Positions 9,190-17,748 of a stretch of 64,000 bases of DNA are shown piece after piece (position 1 is the first letter of the stretch; every line of letters begins with the position of its first letter). The DNA is from Paraburkholderia sp. NMBU_R16. Its GTDB lineage: Bacteria > Pseudomonadota > Gammaproteobacteria > Burkholderiales > Burkholderiaceae. The translations under genes and the position numbers were made by a program. The notes beneath the pieces are model-generated. The model was not told where the DNA came from, searched no databases, and worked only from the letters and a program-made list of their open reading frames with translations. Location of the stretch: the NCBI RefSeq assembly GCF_013282575.1, contig NZ_JAAAYE010000026.1:24806-88805 (forward strand), written 5' to 3'.

Positions 9190-9456
9190 ATGATGTCCGA
9201 TCCGTCGAACAAACCCAGCGAAGACCGACCCTCCAAACCGCTCGAACTCGGCGAGTTCGAATCGGCGCTCAGTCACGTCGACAAGCAGCTCAGTACCGGC
9301 AACATCGCCGTCAGCGCCGCAAAAGGCATCGTATACAGCTTGATCGAGACGCTTGGCGCGCTCGTGGGCGATCCCGACCTCCCCGAGCACAGCCGGGCAG
9401 GCTATGAAGGATTGCTCGAGACGGCCCGTGAACTGCGAGCGAAGATCGGCATGTAG
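9190..9456 (+). CDS. Small hypothetical protein
   Basis: I do not recognise this 88-residue protein. It begins MMSDPSNKPSEDRPSKPLELGEF with a polar, probably disordered head, then a helical part ESALSHVDKQLSTGNIAVSAAKGIVYSLIETLGALV and a helical end LLETARELRAKIGM. No signal peptide or clear membrane span is present. The ATG at 9190 (or 9193) is preferred because AGGAA at 9176-9180 is about 9 nt upstream; the ATG at 9181 directly abuts that site. It lies alone between the PSD-like gene and the DUF1992 gene with gaps of 209 and 124 bp. Confidence 0.65.
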   Translation: MMSDPSNKPSEDRPSKPLELGEFESALSHVDKQLSTGNIAVSAAKGIVYSLIETLGALVGDPDLPEHSRAGYEGLLETARELRAKIGM

Positions 9457-9580
9457 CGCGGCGCCGAGTGGCCAGCATCAGCCGTCGGCCTGACCCACCG
9501 AGGATGGCGTCTAACGCCGAATCGGCGAGGCCCGGCTGCGGCCTGCTAAAATGCCCGCGCCGCCATGTAGTGGATCGCAG

Positions 9581-9997
9581 ATGAAATTGCTTGATGCTTT
9601 GGTCGAACAGCGCATCGCCGCCGCAGCAGCGCGTGGGGAGTTCGACGATTTGCCCGGCGCCGGGGCGCCGCAGGAACTCGACGACGACTTGCTCGTGCCC
9701 GAGGAAGTTCGCGTCGCCCATCGGATACTGAAGAACGCAGGTTTCGTGCCGCCGGCCGTGGAGCAACTGCGCTCCCTGCGTCATTTGCAAGACGAACTGA
9801 ACGCCGCGGGCGACCAGGCAGCGCGTTGCCGCCTGCAAGCCAAGCTGCTCGCCCTCGATATGGCGCTGGAATCGTTGCGCGGCGAGCCAACGGTCGTGCC
9901 GCGCGAATACTGCCGGCGCATTGCCGAGCGGCTCTCCGAGCGCGTCCAGAGCGACGCGCAAGATGCGGCCGAGCCGCAGCGGGCTGGACTTTCGTGA
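9581..9997 (+). CDS. DUF1992 (DnaJ-C28-like) protein
   Basis: A 138-residue cytoplasmic protein of the DUF1992 family, related to the domain of DNAJC28. The signature is at the N-terminus: LLDALVEQRIAAAAARGEFDD followed by LPGAGAPQELDDDLLVPEEVRVAHRILKNAG. The rest is helical, with a polar tail. Its stop codon overlaps the GTG of tadA in a GTGA at 9994-9997, so the two are probably translationally coupled. The ATG at 9581 has no clear Shine-Dalgarno sequence. The molecular role of the family is unknown. Confidence 0.85.
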   Translation: MKLLDALVEQRIAAAAARGEFDDLPGAGAPQELDDDLLVPEEVRVAHRILKNAGFVPPAVEQLRSLRHLQDELNAAGDQAARCRLQAKLLALDMALESLRGEPTVVPREYCRRIAERLSERVQSDAQDAAEPQRAGLS

Positions 9998-10668
9998 ACG
10001 AACCCGGTGCGCGCCCCGTTGCGCCCGATTCCGAACAGAACGGTGCGCGCGCCAATGCACAGACCGCGGCGGAGCGCGATCGCCGTTACATGGAACAAGC
10101 GCTGCAAGCCGCCGAATCCGCGCGCGCAGCGGGCGAGGTGCCGGTCGGCGCAGTGCTGGTGCAAGGCGAACGCGTGCTGGCAACCGGCTTCAACCATCCC
10201 ATCGGCGGTCACGACCCGTCGGCTCATGCCGAAATGGTTGCGTTGCGCGCGGCCGCCCAAACGTTGCAAAACTATCGGCTACCGGGCTGCGAGCTTTATG
10301 TGACGCTCGAGCCTTGTCTGATGTGCGCGGGCGCCATCATGCATGCGCGGATTGCTCGCGTCGTGTTCGGCGCGCACGACCCTAAGACGGGGGCGTGCGG
10401 CAGTGTCGTCGATGCGTTCGCCAATTCCCAGCTCAACCACCATACCCACGTTATTGGCGGCGTGCTCGAAACCGAGTGCAGCGACGCGCTGAAGTCATTT
10501 TTTGCGCATCGGCGCAGGGCGATTCGCGCCGCGCGTGCCGCGGCAAGCGCGCATGTCGCCGGTGCGGCCGGTGCGGCCGGTGCGGCCGGTGCGGCTGGTG
10601 CGGCTGGTGCGGCTGGTGCTACCGATGCCGTCGATGAGCAGCCTGCACGCCCCGTCAGCCCGTGCTGA
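9994..10668 (+). CDS. tadA: tRNA-specific adenosine deaminase TadA
   Basis: TadA converts adenosine 34 of tRNA-Arg(ACG) to inosine. The zinc and catalytic motifs are intact: HAEMVALRAA near residue 72 and PCLMCAGAIMHARI near residue 105. The 224-residue reading uses GTG 9994, which overlaps the DUF1992 stop; it adds a polar head of about 30 residues before the domain begins at YMEQALQAA. An ATG at 10090 is the main alternative. After the domain, a C-terminal tail carries six GAA tripeptides encoded by 9-bp tandem repeats and ends ARPVSPC, making the protein longer than the usual 150-170 residues. Confidence 0.93.
   Translation: MNEPGARPVAPDSEQNGARANAQTAAERDRRYMEQALQAAESARAAGEVPVGAVLVQGERVLATGFNHPIGGHDPSAHAEMVALRAAAQTLQNYRLPGCELYVTLEPCLMCAGAIMHARIARVVFGAHDPKTGACGSVVDAFANSQLNHHTHVIGGVLETECSDALKSFFAHRRRAIRAARAAASAHVAGAAGAAGAAGAAGAAGAAGATDAVDEQPARPVSPC
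10561..10619 (+). repeat. In-frame 9-bp tandem repeat in tadA
   Basis: Six perfect or near-perfect copies of GGTGCGGCC/T followed by a partial GGTGCT. The first three copies end in C and the last three in T, suggesting two rounds of expansion. Each copy encodes Gly-Ala-Ala, so copy-number change keeps frame. Confidence 0.97.
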
Positions 10669-10714
10669 GTGACATTGACGAGCCGGCAACGTTCACCCCG
10701 TTTCGAAATCGACC

Positions 10715-11641
10715 ATGACCCGTACGCACACCATCGAGATCGTCGCTCCCTCCGGCTACCCGCCCGATATGGCCGCCGTCGAGCGCGGCGTTGCGCGACT
10801 GCGCGCGCAAGGTCACCGCGTGAGCGGCGAGGACGTGGCGCAGCGCCGCTACCTGCGCTTTGGCGGCACGGACGCGCAACGCGCGGGCGATCTCAATCGG
10901 CTTGCCGATCCGGCCCATCCGCTGCCCGACATCGTGCTGGCCTTGCGCGGCAGCTACGGGGCGGTGCGCATTCTCGACCTGCTCGATTACGCGGGGCTCG
11001 CGGGGCGTCTTGCAGGGGCCCCGATCGCGATCTGCGGGCACAGCGATTTCACCGCGATCCAATTGGCGCTCTTTGCTCGCGCAGGTCTCGTGACGTTCGG
11101 CGCGCCAATGCTTACGGCCAATTTCGGCGCCGAGACCGTCAGCGCCTTCACCGACGCGTGTTTCTGGACGGCGCTCGAATCGAGCGAATTCACCGTGCGC
11201 GAACCCGTCGCGCAATGTGTCGAAATCGACGTGGGCGGCACGCTCTGGGGCGGCAATCTCGCGATGATCGCCGCGCTCGTCGGCACGCCCTATATGCCGC
11301 ACATCGACGGCGGGATTTTGTTCGTCGAAGACGTGAACGAGCATCCGTACCGCGTCGAGCGAATGCTCTATCAGCTTCATCACGCCGGCGTTCTCGCGCG
11401 CCAGCGGGCGCTGATACTCGGCGATTTCATCGGCGGCAAGCTGGCGCCCCTCGACAACGGTTACGACTTTTCCGCCATGGTCGAGCACATCCGCACCGTC
11501 ACGGGCATACCGATCGTAACCGGCCTGCGCTTCGGCCATGGCAGCGACCTCGTTACGCTCCCGTTCGGCGCTCGGGCGCGGCTCCAAGCCGACGGCGAGG
11601 GGTTCTCGCTGACCGTCAGCGGGCATCCCACGCTCGCCTGA
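10715..11641 (+). CDS. ldcA: LD-carboxypeptidase (muramoyltetrapeptide carboxypeptidase)
   Basis: A 308-residue peptidase S66 enzyme that removes the terminal D-alanine from murein tetrapeptides during cytoplasmic cell-wall recycling. The nucleophile elbow is GHSDFTA near residue 109. The second-domain motif GGTLWGGNL near 176 carries the catalytic Glu region, and RFGHGSDL near 283 supplies the catalytic His. The length matches the family, and no signal peptide is seen, consistent with a cytosolic location. The start ATG at 10715 follows the tadA stop by 46 bp, so the two may share a transcript. Confidence 0.92.
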   Translation: MTRTHTIEIVAPSGYPPDMAAVERGVARLRAQGHRVSGEDVAQRRYLRFGGTDAQRAGDLNRLADPAHPLPDIVLALRGSYGAVRILDLLDYAGLAGRLAGAPIAICGHSDFTAIQLALFARAGLVTFGAPMLTANFGAETVSAFTDACFWTALESSEFTVREPVAQCVEIDVGGTLWGGNLAMIAALVGTPYMPHIDGGILFVEDVNEHPYRVERMLYQLHHAGVLARQRALILGDFIGGKLAPLDNGYDFSAMVEHIRTVTGIPIVTGLRFGHGSDLVTLPFGARARLQADGEGFSLTVSGHPTLA

Positions 11642-11674
11642 ACCGCACTTCTCGTAGCGCACGGCGCGCGCTAA

Positions 11675-11686
11675 ATTGTTGACAAT
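11675..11686. promoter_or_regulatory. Candidate GntR/FadR-type operator, copy 1
   Basis: ATTGTTGACAAT is nearly palindromic and fits the T.GT..AC.A pattern known for FadR-subfamily GntR regulators. It lies inside a 16-nt sequence, AAATTGTTGACAATCT, repeated exactly 145 bp downstream. Confidence 0.5.
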
Positions 11687-11819
11687 CTGATGCTCGATTT
11701 CTCGCCCGGATGCGGTGCGCACCTTTCCCGGGCATGCACGTGGCTGGCGCGTTTATGCACCAAATAGCGGATTTTTCAGTAGAAACCCGCAATGATGGGC
11801 GCCGTTCGTGGTCGATAAA

Positions 11820-11851
11820 ATTGTTGACAATCTTTATGTCCAACCTACTAT
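11820..11851 (+). promoter_or_regulatory. gntR promoter with overlapping operator copy 2
   Basis: The second copy of ATTGTTGACAAT (11820-11831) overlaps a perfect -35 TTGACA at 11824-11829. A -10 like TACTAT at 11846-11851 follows with a 16-bp spacer. Transcription would start near 11858, at or just before the ATG at 11859, so the message may be leaderless. Operator over the -35 predicts autorepression. Confidence 0.5.
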
Positions 11852-11858
11852 ACCCATC

Positions 11859-12551
11859 ATGCCGACGCCGAAATCATCCGACGCTGCAATACCCTCGGCG
11901 ATTGCCGAGCGCATTCGCGACGCGATCCTCGAACACCGGTTGAAGCCCGGCGCGAAGCTCACCGAGGCTCAGCTGTGCGAGGTGTTCGATGTCAAGCGCG
12001 GAACGGTGCGGCAAGCGCTCTCGCAGCTCGCCGGCGAGCATCTCGTCGATCTCGAGCCGAATCGCGGCGCCTTCGTGGCCAGCCCATCGCTACGCGAGGT
12101 GCATGAGGTGTTCGAGATGCGCCGCATCATCGAGGCAGCGGTGATCGAGCGCGTTTGCGGCAATCAAGACGGGAAGGGGGCGGCGCATTTGAAGGTGATC
12201 GCCAAGATGATCGAGCGCGAACGCGCTGCGTTCGAGCATCGCGATTTCCGTTCGTGGATCCGTCTATCGGGCGAGTTTCACACGGCGCTCGCGGAGCTCA
12301 CCGGTAATCGCGTGCTCTGCAATTGTCTCGCCGGGCTCGTTGCGCGCTCGACGTTGATCTCGGCGCTCTATGAATCGCTGGGGCGTAGTCCGTGCTCGTT
12401 CGACGAACACGCACAAATCGTCGATGCAATCGGCGCCGGCGACACCGCGCGCGCCTCGGAGTTGATGGTGCGTCATTTGCAGACGGTCGAACTGAAGATG
12501 CTCGATCGGCCCGCGCGCGGGGCGGCCGATTTGCGCGAGGTATTCGGCTAA
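11859..12551 (+). CDS. GntR-family (FCD domain) transcriptional regulator of the allantoin operon
   Basis: A 230-residue FadR-subfamily regulator. The winged HTH covers about residues 14-80 (IAERIRDAILEHRLKPGAKL, then VKRGTVRQALSQL and PNRGAFVA). The helical FCD ligand domain follows (EVFEMRRIIEAAVIE, SGEFHTALAELTGN, DEHAQIVDAI, MVRHLQTVE) with the His/Asp metal-ligand pattern. ATG 11859 is chosen; it has no Shine-Dalgarno, in keeping with the likely leaderless start. A longer GTG start at 11808 would include the promoter and is less likely. It stands directly upstream of the allantoin permease operon, so a purine breakdown intermediate is the likely ligand (inference). Confidence 0.88.
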   Translation: MPTPKSSDAAIPSAIAERIRDAILEHRLKPGAKLTEAQLCEVFDVKRGTVRQALSQLAGEHLVDLEPNRGAFVASPSLREVHEVFEMRRIIEAAVIERVCGNQDGKGAAHLKVIAKMIERERAAFEHRDFRSWIRLSGEFHTALAELTGNRVLCNCLAGLVARSTLISALYESLGRSPCSFDEHAQIVDAIGAGDTARASELMVRHLQTVELKMLDRPARGAADLREVFG

Positions 12552-12598
12552 CACGCGCATGCGCCGAGGGTCCCCGAAAGGCGGGTCCTCTTCAACTG

Positions 12599-12613
12599 TT
12601 TAGTACAACTAAA
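12599..12613. promoter_or_regulatory. Palindromic candidate operator upstream of the allantoin operon
   Basis: TTTAGTACAACTAAA is a perfect inverted repeat (TTTAGT/ACTAAA, 3-nt centre). Its core TAGTACAACTA fits T.GT...AC.A, the longer-spacer form of the FadR-subfamily consensus. It lies 113 bp upstream of the permease ATG. Confidence 0.45.
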
Positions 12614-12725
12614 TAACTTTCAGCCGCGAATCGCGCCGACCGCGGCTGCCGTTCGACAGGCGCTCGGTCTTGCGCGGGTATCCGACACGCCGCGCAGCAA
12701 CGTTGTTCCTTTACCGGAGACGCTT

Positions 12726-14210
12726 ATGCCTGACCTGACCGTACCCACCGATGCCGGCGCTGTCGGCCCATCGTCCGCCCATGCCGATACGGGTGTGCCC
12801 GCAGGCTATAGCGAACGTCTGTGCAACGCGGATCTCGCGCCGCTGCGCGATCAACACTGGGGCGCCTATAACATTTTCGCGTTCTGGATGTCGGACGTGC
12901 ATAGCGTGGGGGGCTATGTGTTCGCGGGAAGCTTGTTCGCGCTCGGCTTGACGAGTTGGCAAGTGCTGGTTGCACTTTTGGTCGGCATCGGAATCGTCAA
13001 TGTCTTCGCGAATCTGATCGCGAAGTCGAGCCAGCAAAACGGCGTGCCTTACCCGGTCATTTGCCGCGCCACGTTCGGCGTGCTCGGCGCCAACATCCCG
13101 GCCGTGATTCGCGGGCTCATCGCCGTTGCCTGGTACGGGATTCAGACCTATCTCGCATCGAGCGCGTTCGTCATCGTTCTGCTGAAGTTCGCCCCGCAGC
13201 TGATGCCCTATGCCGACGTTCATCATCATGGCTGGCTCGGATTGTCGACGCTGGGCTGGGCCGGCTTCATGGTGCTCTGGGTATTGCAGGCACTCGTGTT
13301 CTGGAACGGGATGGAGACGATCAAGAAGTTCATCGATTTCGCGGGCCCCGCGGTGTACGTGGTCATGTTCATCCTGGCCGGGTACATGGTTGCGCGCGCA
13401 GGCATATCGAACATCCATCTGAATCTTGGAACCGTGAAGTACCACGGCTGGGAGGCATTACCTGTCACGATCACGGCGATTTCGCTCGTCGTCTCGTACT
13501 TCTCCGGGCCGATGCTGAACTTCGGCGACTTTTCGCGCTACTGCAAGAGCTACGCGAGCGTCAAACGCGGCAATTTCTGGGGGCTCCCGGTCAACTTCCT
13601 GGCGTTCTCGCTGGTCACGGTCGTGACGACCTCGGCGACGCTGCCCGTATTCGGCGAGCTCATCACGGACCCGGTCTCCACGGTCGGGCGCATCGATCAG
13701 CCGTTCGCCGTCGTGCTTGGCGCGCTGACGTTCATGATCGCGACGATCGGCATCAATATCGTCGCGAATTTCGTCTCGCCGGCATTCGACTTCTCGAACG
13801 TGGCGCCGAAACATATCAGCTGGCGCGCGGGCGGCATGCTGGCCGCGACGGCGTCGGTGTTCATCACGCCGTGGAACCTGTTCAACAACCCGGCCGTGAT
13901 CCACTACACGCTCGATGTGCTCGGCTCGTTCATCGGCCCGTTGTATGGCGTCTTGATCGTCGATTACTTCATCGTGAAGCGGCAGCATGTCGTGCTCGAC
14001 GATCTCTATTCGATGTCCGAGCACGGAACCTACTGGTACCGAGGCGGTGTGAACTGGCGCGCCGTCGCGGCCGTGTTGCCGGCTGCGGCGCTTGCCGTGG
14101 CCTGCGTCATGACGCCCGCACTCGCAACGCTTGCGAACTTTTCGTGGTTCATCGGCGTTGGGCTTGCCGCCTTGTTCTATTGGCTCGCCACACGCGGGCT
14201 GCGCGGCTGA
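12726..14210 (+). CDS. NCS1-family allantoin/purine-related permease
   Basis: A 494-residue nucleobase:cation symporter-1 family transporter with about 12 membrane segments. Family landmarks are WGAYNIFAFWMSDVHSVGGYV near residue 42, NGVPYPVICRATFGVLG near 106, a VNFVSPAFDFSNV-like FVSPAFDFSNVAPKHISW near 356, and PWNLFNNPAVIHYTL. It most resembles the allantoin/hydantoin branch. It heads an operon with allantoin racemase, PuuE, UraD, Alc and AllA, so uptake of allantoin is the best reading. GGAGA lies upstream of the ATG. A GntR operator candidate precedes it. Confidence 0.9.
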   Translation: MPDLTVPTDAGAVGPSSAHADTGVPAGYSERLCNADLAPLRDQHWGAYNIFAFWMSDVHSVGGYVFAGSLFALGLTSWQVLVALLVGIGIVNVFANLIAKSSQQNGVPYPVICRATFGVLGANIPAVIRGLIAVAWYGIQTYLASSAFVIVLLKFAPQLMPYADVHHHGWLGLSTLGWAGFMVLWVLQALVFWNGMETIKKFIDFAGPAVYVVMFILAGYMVARAGISNIHLNLGTVKYHGWEALPVTITAISLVVSYFSGPMLNFGDFSRYCKSYASVKRGNFWGLPVNFLAFSLVTVVTTSATLPVFGELITDPVSTVGRIDQPFAVVLGALTFMIATIGINIVANFVSPAFDFSNVAPKHISWRAGGMLAATASVFITPWNLFNNPAVIHYTLDVLGSFIGPLYGVLIVDYFIVKRQHVVLDDLYSMSEHGTYWYRGGVNWRAVAAVLPAAALAVACVMTPALATLANFSWFIGVGLAALFYWLATRGLRG

Positions 14211-14252
14211 TCGTCCGACGACATGCTCAACGCTCGCGGGAACCACCAGGCG

Positions 14253-14996
14253 ATGAAGATCAAACTCATCAATCCGAATACGACTGCGCGCATGACCGAT
14301 ACGATGGCGGCATGCGCACGAAGCATCGCGGCGCCGGGCACCGAGATCATTTCCGCCACGTCGAGCATGGGGCCGCCATCGATCGAGAGCTGGTACGACG
14401 AGTCGCTCGCGCTGCCGGGATTGCTGGCCGAAGTGGCGGCCGGCGAGCGCGAGGGAATCGATGCTTACGTCATCGGCTGTTTCGGCGATCCGGGCTTGTT
14501 CGCGGCGCGCGAGCTTGCACGCGGACCCGTCATTGGCATTGCCGAGGCCGCGATGCATGCGGCGAGCGTCATCGCGCCGGGATTTACGGTCGTCACGACG
14601 CTCGCCCGTACGACGGGCATGGCGTGGCATCTGGCCGAGCGCTACGGGATGAAGCGGTTTTGCCGCAACGTGCGCGCGACCGAGGTTGCCGTGCTCGATC
14701 TGGACCGCCCGGGCAGCGGGGCGCGTCGACTCATCGTCGATGAGTGCCGCCGTGCGCTCGCGGACGATGGCGCCGACGCCATCGTGCTCGGCTGCGCCGG
14801 CATGGTCGACCTTTGTCGCGCGATCGAGGACGCGATCGGCGCACCCGTCGTCGAAGGTGTCACCGCGGCGCTCAAATGGGCCGAGGCGCTCGTTTCGCTC
14901 GGGCTCGCCACGGCCAAACGTGGCGAGTATGCGCGTCCGCTCGCGAAGCGCTATGACGGTCCATTGGCCGAGTTCAGCCCGCGCGAGACGCCGTAG
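14253..14996 (+). CDS. Allantoin racemase-like Asp/Glu/hydantoin racemase
   Basis: A 247-residue two-cysteine, cofactor-independent racemase. It begins MKIKLINPNTTARMTD, typical of the hydantoin/allantoin racemase branch. The catalytic cysteines are in YVIGCFGDPGLF near residue 80 and VLGCAGMVDLC near 182. Role: interconvert S- and R-allantoin ahead of the stereospecific allantoinase. It sits 42 bp after the permease and upstream of puuE. An in-frame ATG at 14223 would add 10 residues without a ribosome site, so 14253 is preferred. Confidence 0.88.
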   Translation: MKIKLINPNTTARMTDTMAACARSIAAPGTEIISATSSMGPPSIESWYDESLALPGLLAEVAAGEREGIDAYVIGCFGDPGLFAARELARGPVIGIAEAAMHAASVIAPGFTVVTTLARTTGMAWHLAERYGMKRFCRNVRATEVAVLDLDRPGSGARRLIVDECRRALADDGADAIVLGCAGMVDLCRAIEDAIGAPVVEGVTAALKWAEALVSLGLATAKRGEYARPLAKRYDGPLAEFSPRETP

Positions 14997-15198
14997 CGCA
15001 GCGCAAAGCCGGTTCGCGGCAGCCGCGCTGCCCGCGCGGGACATATGCGCGCGGTGAGCTTCGCTATCGGCGCGCCCGTATGGGCGCCCGAGGGCGTTTT
15101 CTATACACTGATCCGACCGATTCGAACCGTTGCCGTGCCTCGCACGCATGCCGCTGCGCCGCACGGACGGTCAACTTCTTTTTGGCAGGGACTTTGCC

Positions 15199-16149
15199 AT
15201 GACATCCGAGCCCCGCTATCCGCGCGACCTGATCGGCTATGGCCGGCAACCCGTTCAGGCCGATTGGCCCGACGGGGCGCGTATCGCCGTGCAGTTCGTT
15301 CTCAATTACGAGGAGGGCGGCGAGAACTGCGTACTGCACGGCGATCCCGCTTCCGAGCAGTTTCTGTCCGAAATAGTCGGCGCGGCCGCTTATCCGGCGC
15401 GACACATGAGCATGGAGTCGATCTACGAGTACGGCTCCCGTGCCGGCGTCTGGCGCATCTTGCGCGAGTTCGACAAACGCGGCCTGCCGCTCACGGTCTT
15501 CGGCGTCGGCATGGCGATCGAGCGCAACCCCGAAGTGGCGCGCGCGTTCGTCGAAGCGGGGCACGAGATTGCCTGTCACGGATGGCGCTGGATCCACTAT
15601 CAGGACATGCCGCCCGAGCGTGAAGCCGAGCATATGCGGCTCGGCATGGAGGCGATCGAGCGTGTCACGGGCGTGCGGCCGCTCGGCTGGTATACCGGGC
15701 GCGACAGCCCGAACACGCGGCGGCTCGTGGCGGAGTACGGCGGCTTCCTTTACGACTCCGACTACTACGGCGACGATTTGCCGTTTTGGACCGAAGTCGA
15801 GGTGACAGGCGGCGAAAAGCGGCCGCAACTGATCGTTCCGTATACGCTCGATACGAACGACATGCGGTTTGCGACGCCGCAAGGCTTCAATACGGCCGAT
15901 CATTTCTTCACCTACCTGCGCGATGCCTTCGACGTGCTTTACGAGGAAGGCGGCGAAGTACCGAAAATGCTGTCGATCGGCATGCATTGCCGTCTGCTCG
16001 GTCGGCCCGGCCGCTTTCGCGCGTTGCAGCGGTTTCTCGACCATATCGAAGGCAGGGATCGCGTGTGGGTGGCGCGCCGCGTCGACATTGCGCGCCATTG
16101 GCATACGCGTCATCCCTATCGGCAAAACGAGAATGGCGCGCGCGCGTGA
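15199..16149 (+). CDS. puuE: Allantoinase PuuE (polysaccharide-deacetylase type)
   Basis: A 316-residue allantoinase of the carbohydrate-esterase-4 fold, metal-independent and unrelated to the amidohydrolase allantoinase. It opens allantoin to allantoate. Signatures: YPRDLIGYGRQPVQADWP at the N-terminus, NYEEGGENCVLHGD near 38, AYPARHMSMESIYEYGSR near 63, EIACHGWRWIHYQDM near 126, and GWYTGRDSPNTRRL. The ATG at 15199 follows CAGGGA. A 202-bp gap precedes it, so it may have its own promoter. Its stop overlaps the possible GTG of uraD in a GTGA. Confidence 0.94.
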   Translation: MTSEPRYPRDLIGYGRQPVQADWPDGARIAVQFVLNYEEGGENCVLHGDPASEQFLSEIVGAAAYPARHMSMESIYEYGSRAGVWRILREFDKRGLPLTVFGVGMAIERNPEVARAFVEAGHEIACHGWRWIHYQDMPPEREAEHMRLGMEAIERVTGVRPLGWYTGRDSPNTRRLVAEYGGFLYDSDYYGDDLPFWTEVEVTGGEKRPQLIVPYTLDTNDMRFATPQGFNTADHFFTYLRDAFDVLYEEGGEVPKMLSIGMHCRLLGRPGRFRALQRFLDHIEGRDRVWVARRVDIARHWHTRHPYRQNENGARA

Positions 16150-16673
16150 AGCCCATGCACTACCGATACACGCTGGAACAACTGAACACGATGCCGCGCG
16201 ACGCATTCGAGGCGGCGCTATCGGGCATCTTCGAGCATTCTCCCTGGGTGGCGCGGCAGGCGGCCGATGCAAGACCGTTTTCGAGCGTCGATGCGCTTCA
16301 TGCGGCGATGTGCGGCATCGTGGCGAAGGCGGCCCCGGCGCGGCAGCTCGCGCTCATCGATGCCCACCCGGAACTCGCCGGCAAAGCTGCGGTGCGCGGC
16401 GAGCTGACGGAGGAATCGACACGCGAGCAAAGCGGTGCGGGTCTTGCACAATGCACGCAGGAAGAGTTCGATAAACTGCAGCGCCTGAATCGAGCCTATC
16501 GCGAGAAGTTCGGTTTTCCGTTCATTCTCGCCGTGCGCGGCTACGACCGGGCGGGCATCATCGCGAATTTCGAAGCGCGTTTGAACAACGCGCGCGACGA
16601 GGAGCTGCGCACGAGCCTGGAGCAGATCTATCGCATCGCGCGGTTTCGGATCGACGATCTCGTGAAGGCATGA
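16146..16673 (+). CDS. uraD: OHCU decarboxylase UraD
   Basis: A 175-residue 2-oxo-4-hydroxy-4-carboxy-5-ureidoimidazoline decarboxylase that makes S-allantoin from the product of 5-hydroxyisourate hydrolysis. Motifs: LNTMPRDAFEAALSGIFEHSPWVA at the N-terminus (seen as LSGIFEHSPWVA), DAHPELAGK with the catalytic His, LTEESTREQSGAGL, and RAYREKFGFPFILAVRG. The GTG at 16146 overlaps the puuE stop by 4 bp; an ATG at 16155 gives 172 residues and is equally plausible. It connects urate oxidation (PuuD, UraH at 22-24 kb) with the allantoin operon. Confidence 0.93.
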   Translation: MKPMHYRYTLEQLNTMPRDAFEAALSGIFEHSPWVARQAADARPFSSVDALHAAMCGIVAKAAPARQLALIDAHPELAGKAAVRGELTEESTREQSGAGLAQCTQEEFDKLQRLNRAYREKFGFPFILAVRGYDRAGIIANFEARLNNARDEELRTSLEQIYRIARFRIDDLVKA

Positions 16674-16727
16674 GCGCATTGATGCATTGATAGATCGACA
16701 TTTCGAAAGATACAAAGGACGACGACG

Positions 16728-17741
16728 ATGGCCCACCCGATTCTCGACCCGAACGCGCCCGAGTTCACGCGACGCTACGTCAATCTGGCCGATCCACGGC
16801 TGGGCGCGCAGGCACTGGTAGCAAGCGACGAATTTTTCGCGCCCAAGGATCGCATGCTGAGCCCGGAGCCTGCCGTATTCATTCCCGGAAAGTACGACGA
16901 CCACGGCAAATGGATGGACGGGTGGGAAACGCGCCGTAAGCGCACGACGGGGTACGACTGGTGCATCGTGAAACTGGCGCGGGCCGGTATCGTCAAGGGC
17001 GTCGACATCGACACGAGCCATTTCACCGGCAACTTTCCTCCGGCGGCCTCGATCGAGGCCGCGTACGTGCCCGGCGGCGGTCAGCCCGACGATGCAACGC
17101 AATGGGCGCAGATCGTGCCTTCCACGACGTTGCAGGGCAATAGCCATCACTACCTGGAGACGAACGACACGCAGCCATACACGCACGTGCGCCTGAATCT
17201 GTATCCCGACGGCGGCGTCGCGCGCCTTCGCGTGTACGGGCAGCCGCAGGTCGATTGGGCCAATGTGAGCCGAGGCGCGGCGCTCGATCTGGCCGCGATG
17301 GAAAACGGCGCATATATCGTCGCGGCGAACAACGAACATTTCGGCGCGGCCTCGACTCTATTGATGCCGGGCCGCGGTATCGATATGGGCGATGGCTGGG
17401 AGACGCGGCGGCGCCGCGAACCGGGCAACGATTGGGCCATCGTCGCGCTTGCGCATGCGGGCACTATCGAGCGAATCGAAGTCGACACCGCGCACTTCAA
17501 GGGCAACTTCCCCGATCGCTGCTCGCTGCAAGCGGCTTGCGTCTCCGGGGGGACCGATCGCTCGATCGTCACGCAATCGATGTTCTGGCCGGTGCTGCTC
17601 GACGAGCAAAAGCTGCGCATGGATGCCCAGCATGTCTTCGACAACGGTCTCGCCGCGCTCGGACCCGTGACCCACGTGCGCTTCAACATCTTCCCGGATG
17701 GCGGCGTATCGCGCTTGCGCGTCTGGGGCCGCATCGAGTGA
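16728..17741 (+). CDS. alc: Allantoicase
   Basis: A 337-residue allantoate amidinohydrolase that splits allantoate into S-ureidoglycolate and urea. It shows two tandem allantoicase repeats: [16 protein letters not shown] with [13 protein letters not shown] in the first half, and [17 protein letters not shown] with [14 protein letters not shown] in the second. Each repeat ends in a [24 protein letters not shown] strand block (second copy: [19 protein letters not shown]). The start follows AAAGGA. It lies between uraD and allA. Confidence 0.95.
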   Translation: MAHPILDPNAPEFTRRYVNLADPRLGAQALVASDEFFAPKDRMLSPEPAVFIPGKYDDHGKWMDGWETRRKRTTGYDWCIVKLARAGIVKGVDIDTSHFTGNFPPAASIEAAYVPGGGQPDDATQWAQIVPSTTLQGNSHHYLETNDTQPYTHVRLNLYPDGGVARLRVYGQPQVDWANVSRGAALDLAAMENGAYIVAANNEHFGAASTLLMPGRGIDMGDGWETRRRREPGNDWAIVALAHAGTIERIEVDTAHFKGNFPDRCSLQAACVSGGTDRSIVTQSMFWPVLLDEQKLRMDAQHVFDNGLAALGPVTHVRFNIFPDGGVSRLRVWGRIE

Positions 17742-17748
17742 GCGCGGC

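Noticed and set aside
12956..15164. Long ORFs on both strands overlapping the NCS1 permease and racemase genes
   Set aside because: They are frame shadows caused by high GC; composition is Arg-rich and no family motif is present, while the permease, racemase and PuuE frames are clear.
14997..15198. Possible terminator between the racemase and puuE genes (GCGCCC/GGGCG with TTTT)
   Set aside because: The loop is too short for a stable hairpin.
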